A stretch of DNA of 64,000 nucleotides, taken from Scolanthus callimorphus. Taxonomy: Eukaryota > Cnidaria > Anthozoa > Actiniaria > Edwardsiidae. The notes under the pieces are model-generated. The model searched no databases. It was not told where the DNA came from and saw only the letters and a list, made by a program, of their open reading frames with translations. Of the stretch, positions 59,201 to 64,000 are shown in pieces. Every line of letters starts with the position of its first letter. Positions within the stretch are counted from its first letter, which is position 1. A program made the position numbers and the translations under genes. The stretch is from contig CM066914.1 in NCBI GenBank assembly GCA_033964015.1, positions 23,302,234-23,366,233 of the forward strand. The letters run 5' to 3'.

Positions 59201-60005
59201 TTCTGTGTTATTTGTCGAAACCAACTCAAATTTGAGGATTTCACACATTTCGGTGAGCTCTTTTCAAATATGGTATTTTTATTTTGCTAGGATCAAAATT
59301 CAAAATGTCACGCAACACCTGCAAACTCCCCATTGAACTACAGCACTAGCTTATTGAACTACTAATGCAAGCCCCGAGTAAAGGGAGAGAAAAAAAGTAC
59401 GGTAGTCAGGAAAAAACTCGATTTGCAGGGACTTGCGCCGCAAGGGCTTGCCCAAACAAGCTCACAAGGGATTGCCCGCAAAGGATTGTACTGGTTTTGA
59501 GTGTGAAATCACGAATCTCATTTGATGTAAAATAACCTTTTATTTTGTACCCCTCTGCGTTCTGCTCTTTCTGGTTGTTTCCTGCAGAAAAAAACGTTTT
59601 GTTAAACAAAACAGATAAGTACTTTCTATTATTTCCCGTTTCCCGTTTTCTTAATCTGTTATCACTATTAATTGAAGTACGATTAATTGAAGAGCTTACT
59701 TCTAAAAGTCCATGAGCCAAATCTCAAAAGCGGCCGGGAAAGTGGATTTCCTAGCACCCCCCTATGGGACATTGAAATTGGTATTAAATTAAAGCTCCTG
59801 AACTATATTTTCAGAATTTTCGTTTGACGTTGAGACGTTGTTTGACGTTGAGAATGAGATTGTGCCATATTTCCACATCGGGTAGGGTGGGGGAATTTTG
59901 CTCAGCTAGATTTTCGATTAAATTATTATGGTCTATATATTGACTAAACACCAGCCTTATTAACCCAAATATACAGTACATTGCTATTCTTGAATAACAT
60001 ATAAT
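56236..60005. other. Repeat-rich intergenic DNA, no gene recognised
   Basis: Contains two copies of a segment with CTAAAATATAAATATATGGC and CTTCCTGGGCTGCTTTG (56700-56885 and 57155-57330) and a third partial copy near 58080. A second pair carries TTTGTACCCCTC and AAACAAAACAGATA (58860-58990 and 59520-59660). An inverted pair AATTTTGACCC... lies at 58990-59045 and 59285-59330. No exon recognised. Confidence 0.5.
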
Positions 60006-60012
60006 TGAGTAA

Positions 60013-60239
60013 AGCCTGGTGCACACTTGCGATATAACGACATAAGAAACATGTCACGCGAACAAAATTTATTGGTTTCAAGAAGTTGAAGTCGTCAAAA
60101 AATAACATAAGATTTCTTTGGTGAAGTAATCTTATGAAGATCCATGGAAAATATTGATTGTTTCAATTATTTTTCCGTACTATTTTCGTTGCAACATAAC
60201 GTCCTTATGTCGTTATGTCGCTAGTGTGCACCAGCCTTA
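60013..60239. mobile_element. Foldback MITE (AAGCCTGGTGCACAC ends)
   Basis: Ends AAGCCTGGTGCACACTTGCG and the complementary GTGTGCACCAGCCTT, followed inward by inverted ATAACGACATAAG. About 227 bp, non-coding. Confidence 0.72.
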
Positions 60240-60705
60240 ACATAAAAACATATTCTGGCCTAAATATTGGGTTTTTATGACAACGAACACCAATCAATTA
60301 TAATGAAGTATATCAAAATAAGCAATTTTTACTCATTTTATCGAGTTGGTATTGAATACTCATTTGGGACTATTTCATGGACAAAAATAAGCAAAATAAT
60401 ACGGTTCACCTGCTTGAGGCGGTATTACCTTGTGCATATCTCTGGATATATTTTTATTAGACAAACATGCGGACCAAGTTTAAGAAAGATTTGAGAAATA
60501 GCTGCGAAGCTATCCGCTCGTAAAGTCGTGAGTTTTGTGGCTAGCTAATTAGCATGCGAGTAATGTTATTTGACGCTTTTGTAGAAGTCTTTAAAGTTAC
60601 TGAGAACCTTCTCGGCACTTCCTCGGAAAAACAATCATACACGTCCTTAGTTTTAAACCAAAACATGTCAACCTATATATCGTTGGAAAATTCCCTTTTA
60701 AGGGC

Positions 60706-60822
60706 CCACCACCAACCGAGAGCCTTTGCGGACTCTAAGCCAATCAGAGCACCCGAAAAACAATGGATCAATTTGAAAACAAAAGAAAATGGGGCGCAAA
60801 GGCTCCCGGTTGGTGATTGATT
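60706..60822. mobile_element. Short foldback (CACCAACCGAGAGCCTTTG)
   Basis: CACCACCAACCGAGAGCCTT and the complementary AAAGGCTCCCGGTTGGTG enclose about 75 bp. Non-coding hairpin. Confidence 0.55.
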
Positions 60823-62289
60823 AAAGGATCCGTCTTACCCTGCCCATAATGCACTGCTTCGCTGCCATTTTCAATATCAGAAAGTCGATAAAAAGTGTTC
60901 AGGCTGGAGCATTTTACTTTACAACGCAAGAAATCTCGCAATACTAGAATTCCTTTGCATTTAATCAGTTTCTGATGTGAGTTTCTGATGCAATGAATCA
61001 TGTAAAAACAAAAAACAAAGCAATGCATTTCGGGTAGGATGAGACGATTAGACGAATCCTTAAATATTTTGGTGTGCCATTTTAACGAGCTAACGCCGTC
61101 GAACTGCTGCACCATGACTCCCAAGTAAGACATTGGTAACGTCTTACATCATTGGTAACGTCTAACATCACAACTATTTCATGGTTTCCATGGCAACGGA
61201 TGTTGTGGAAGTGTCAAATGAAAGTGTCCCGAATGCTCCGAAAGTAAACAGTAAACAAAGCACAAAACTTTTATGCTCTGTTTTTTTTCTCTCTATAGAG
61301 CAACTTTAATTAACCCATTTACAATATCTCTCTCGGCCGAAGAGTTCCCGCACGTTACATTTCTGTATACCTTTCCCGCTAAACATAAAACTAAAAGACA
61401 ATTTCATCAACGTACTCAATTATTTTTATATAACTAATTTAAGGTTTTTTTTTGGAACAGCCCAATACCAGACCGGTGACTTGTAGACCGTGCTCGTTGG
61501 TATTTTGCAAAAAGAGGAAAACAAAAGAGTGAAAGTGTACCGTAGGGACTTGCGTGTGCCGTTATCACATTATAAGGAGGCTCAAAGCAGTTTTTTATGT
61601 ACTTCAATCGTCTGTATCTCATGCGGAAATGCACAGAGCTGAAAGCAACTTTACAAGTAAACAAAACAATTTATTTGCAAAATTCGCCCCAATAAAGAGA
61701 AATTTCAGCAAAACCCACTTAACGCCAAATACATTAGGCTATAAGCATTACTTGGACAAAGTTTGAAAAGTGTCATCGCGTTTTCGAAATACTATTAGCC
61801 TTGTTGCTTGATTTTACTTTACTGCGATATTTTCATAATTCTGCGAACTCTACACCGACCACCAAACCGCGGTTTGGCTTCCGTCAATCAAACGAGTGAA
61901 CAACTCTGGGTGATTTCACGGAGGCTTTGATAGATCTTGTGATCTCGTAGTGGCTAGCTAGGCTTCAAAACACAATTTTTCACTGTAAAATGCAAACCAA
62001 ACTCAAATGCAAGAAAACATGCGTGGACTTGACATAAAAGGTTTGATTGACGAAAGCAGGAAATGTGAAGTGGGAGCTCGCAGAATAATGAAAATCGCAG
62101 TAAAGCTCATAAAGTTACATTTTTTAGTTTCGCATTAGTTTCGCACTGCTTATTCTGATCATGATAAACTGAAAACTTTTGATGACTTTCGCATAGAAAA
62201 TCAATGAACATGCAGTGATCATATAAATAATCTGATTTACAGTTATTTATTATACAAACTATAATAGTGTTTATCAGGATTTCGGCCAC

Positions 62290-62790
62290 TGAGAAATATC
62301 GTAATTCCTCGCTCCGCCCTTGCCTCACTTCACCTCACCTCACCTTCAACTCCCACTTCGCCTTAACCTCAGCTTCCTTCCACCTCACTTCCACGTCATC
62401 TGCTCCACATCTCAACGTCATCTACACAACGCTCCGCCCTTACCTCACCTCACCTCACCTCACCTCACCTCACCTCACCTCACCTCACCTCACCTCACCT
62501 CACCTCACCTCACCTCACCTCACCTCACCTCACCTCACCTCACCTCACCTTGAACTCCTAACTCCTACTTCACCTTCACCTCACCTTCCCTTCCACCTCA
62601 CTTCCACGTCATTTGCTCCCAACCTCAGCGCCATCTACACAACGCTCCGCCCTTAATTCACCTCACTTCACCTTCAACTCCCCCTTCACCTTAACCTCAG
62701 CTTCCCTTCCACGTCATCTGATCCCCCTCAGCGTCATCTTCACCTCGTCTCTACCGCGACTTCACCTCCACCCTGTCCACAGATCCTCTA
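62290..62790. repeat. TCACC-rich minisatellite, second copy, with pure (TCACC)n core
   Basis: The same unit types as 49080-50440, but fewer, with a perfect TCACC pentanucleotide run at about 62440-62550. It is followed by a conserved tail (CCTGTCCACAGATCCTCTAG, GTGACAACAAAATCATCA) identical in order to that after the first array. Confidence 0.9.
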
Positions 62791-62972
62791 GTTTTACTGA
62801 TCAGCAGTTTTGTTTTGATTTACGTGAACGAATTTTTTGAAAGTTTGAAACTATTTTTAGTGACAACAAAATCATCACAACCTTAGTGTCATTCAAGCCG
62901 ATACAAAACTGTGTCGCGACTTCAACTATTGCCGCTATTGTTGGAATAGTCCCCTTGATCTTTAGCCATACT

Positions 62973-63991
62973 TTAATTCCTTCCGTGTAATACGATTTTC
63001 TGAGGCATGTTGTTAAAAGGGGCAATATGCTGGTTACCGTGGCAACTGAGCTTGCGGAGCAGGCGTAGTAGCTCTCTCCTTAGTTCTCGGTTTCCGGCAG
63101 CATAAATGAAGGGTTGATCATGCTCGCCGTGTGTATTATGAATGTGCTTGTTACATACACTTGCCTTGGTAGGGCTAGACCTTTCCTGGCAATATCTATG
63201 ATGTAGATGATTATCAGTGGGACCCAGCAGCAAAAGAAGCCCACACACACTGCAGCCATGTTCTTTGTGATCTTGATTTCCTTGCGGCGAACTCGCTGCT
63301 TCACAGCGTTCTCTGGAGTGACAGCAAACGTTTTGTTTATCGAACGTACTTTCTTGTAAATAAATGCATAACATATAGGGACGGTGAAAAGGTAAGATGC
63401 AGACGAAGTTCCATAGATAATAACGGAGTAAAACTTGCTGAAATCCTTGTTATACGTACATGTTGCTCTTCCATTGTGAAACCTATAGCCGTTGCTTATT
63501 GCTGGAGGTATCGTCAAGGCAAACGCTATCGTCCATGCTATAAAAATATACAACTGTGCTTTGCGTTTTGTGAAGTAGATCTTGTATACTTGCGGCGGTT
63601 TGGCGACATTGATGTAGCGGCTAACGGCAATCAACACCATTATTTCCTGAGAAACGATTATAAGCATAGCATTTAGCTGGCCAACAAGATTACACAAAGT
63701 TTTTGTGAACTGCCATTCTCCTTTGATTAAAGTTATGAGCGTGAGTGGCATACCAAAGGCTGCTGAAAGTATGTCGGTCAAGGCAAGGGCGACTACAAAC
63801 ATGTTGAGTACTGAGCGAAGACGTGCGCAGGAGATCGCTGCCACAGCGATCGCGCTATTGCTTGTGAATGTTATAAATATCATCGCGCCCATGAGAGTGG
63901 CTTCTACTGCTGCCTCTGCTACGGTTCTTTGTGCTAGTTGCTCAGCTGTCCTGTTCATCCCAGCATCAATCAGGTAGCAGATCTGTAACAT
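62973..63991 (-). pseudogene. Class A GPCR, copy B, frameshifted in TM7
   Basis: Start at 63991. The first 294 codons are intact: MNRT glycosylation site, TM1 N45, TM2 D73, TM3 C100, SRY (124-126) in place of DRY, W153, ECL2 C178, TM5 P205, TM6 C255-W-V-P258, TM7 N293-P294. Near 63110 one G of a four-G run present in copy A is missing, so the frame ends after NP-SFMLPETEN. The other frame still reads PFIYAAGNRELRRELLRLLRK through helix 8 to a stop at 62973. Plasma-membrane receptor fold; ligand unknown. The shift lies in a homopolymer, so a sequencing error is a real alternative and the gene may be functional (about 339 residues). Confidence 0.82.
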
Positions 63992-64000
63992 AATGTAGTA

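Overview
The window looks like nuclear DNA of an anthozoan cnidarian (stony coral or sea anemone; I cannot tell which). The diagnostic content is a minus-strand family of nematocyst-wall proteins: minicollagens and proline-rich relatives. They carry the minicollagen cysteine pattern C-x3-C-x3-C-x3-C-x3-C-C, polyproline linkers, short Gly-X-Y helices and a Lys-Arg propeptide site. The rest is AT-rich, intron-bearing DNA full of small non-autonomous transposons, minisatellites and decayed retroelements.

Layout. 2.1-15.6 kb: one proline-rich cysteine-domain gene. A signal-peptide exon (15.3 kb) is followed by four tiny phase-1 exons (10.0, 9.5, 6.7, 5.9 kb) and two competing terminal exons (3.3-3.7 kb and 2.1-2.7 kb). 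The large intron holds a 59-bp minisatellite interrupted by a Harbinger-like insertion. 18.3-19.8 kb: a canonical minicollagen in two coding exons. 22.6-25.2 kb: a second minicollagen with cysteines inside the triple helix. 32.5-41.0 kb: three terminal exons (32.5, 36.9, 38.4 kb) encoding long minicollagens with reduced cysteine domains, but only one visible signal-peptide exon (40.8 kb). All terminal exons enter in phase 1, so each joins its signal exon in frame. Every coding exon of this family lies on the minus strand, consistent with tandem duplication.

41-64 kb has no minicollagen. It holds a 4-kb element with ~790-bp inverted arms (43.1-47.0 kb), a decayed retroelement gag-like fragment (55.5-56.2 kb), and two near-identical copies of an intronless class A GPCR (52.1-53.1 and 63.0-64.0 kb). 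The GPCR copies were duplicated together with a TCACC-rich minisatellite, and each carries a different apparent single-base frameshift.

How the genes work together (family knowledge): minicollagens enter the secretory pathway of stinging cells, are trimmed at Lys-Arg, trimerise through Gly-X-Y helices and crosslink through their cysteine domains into the capsule wall. The proline-rich protein probably joins the same polymer. The GPCRs have no evident link. Exon joins were made by eye from GT/AG sites, reading phase and total length divisible by three; no transcript evidence was available.
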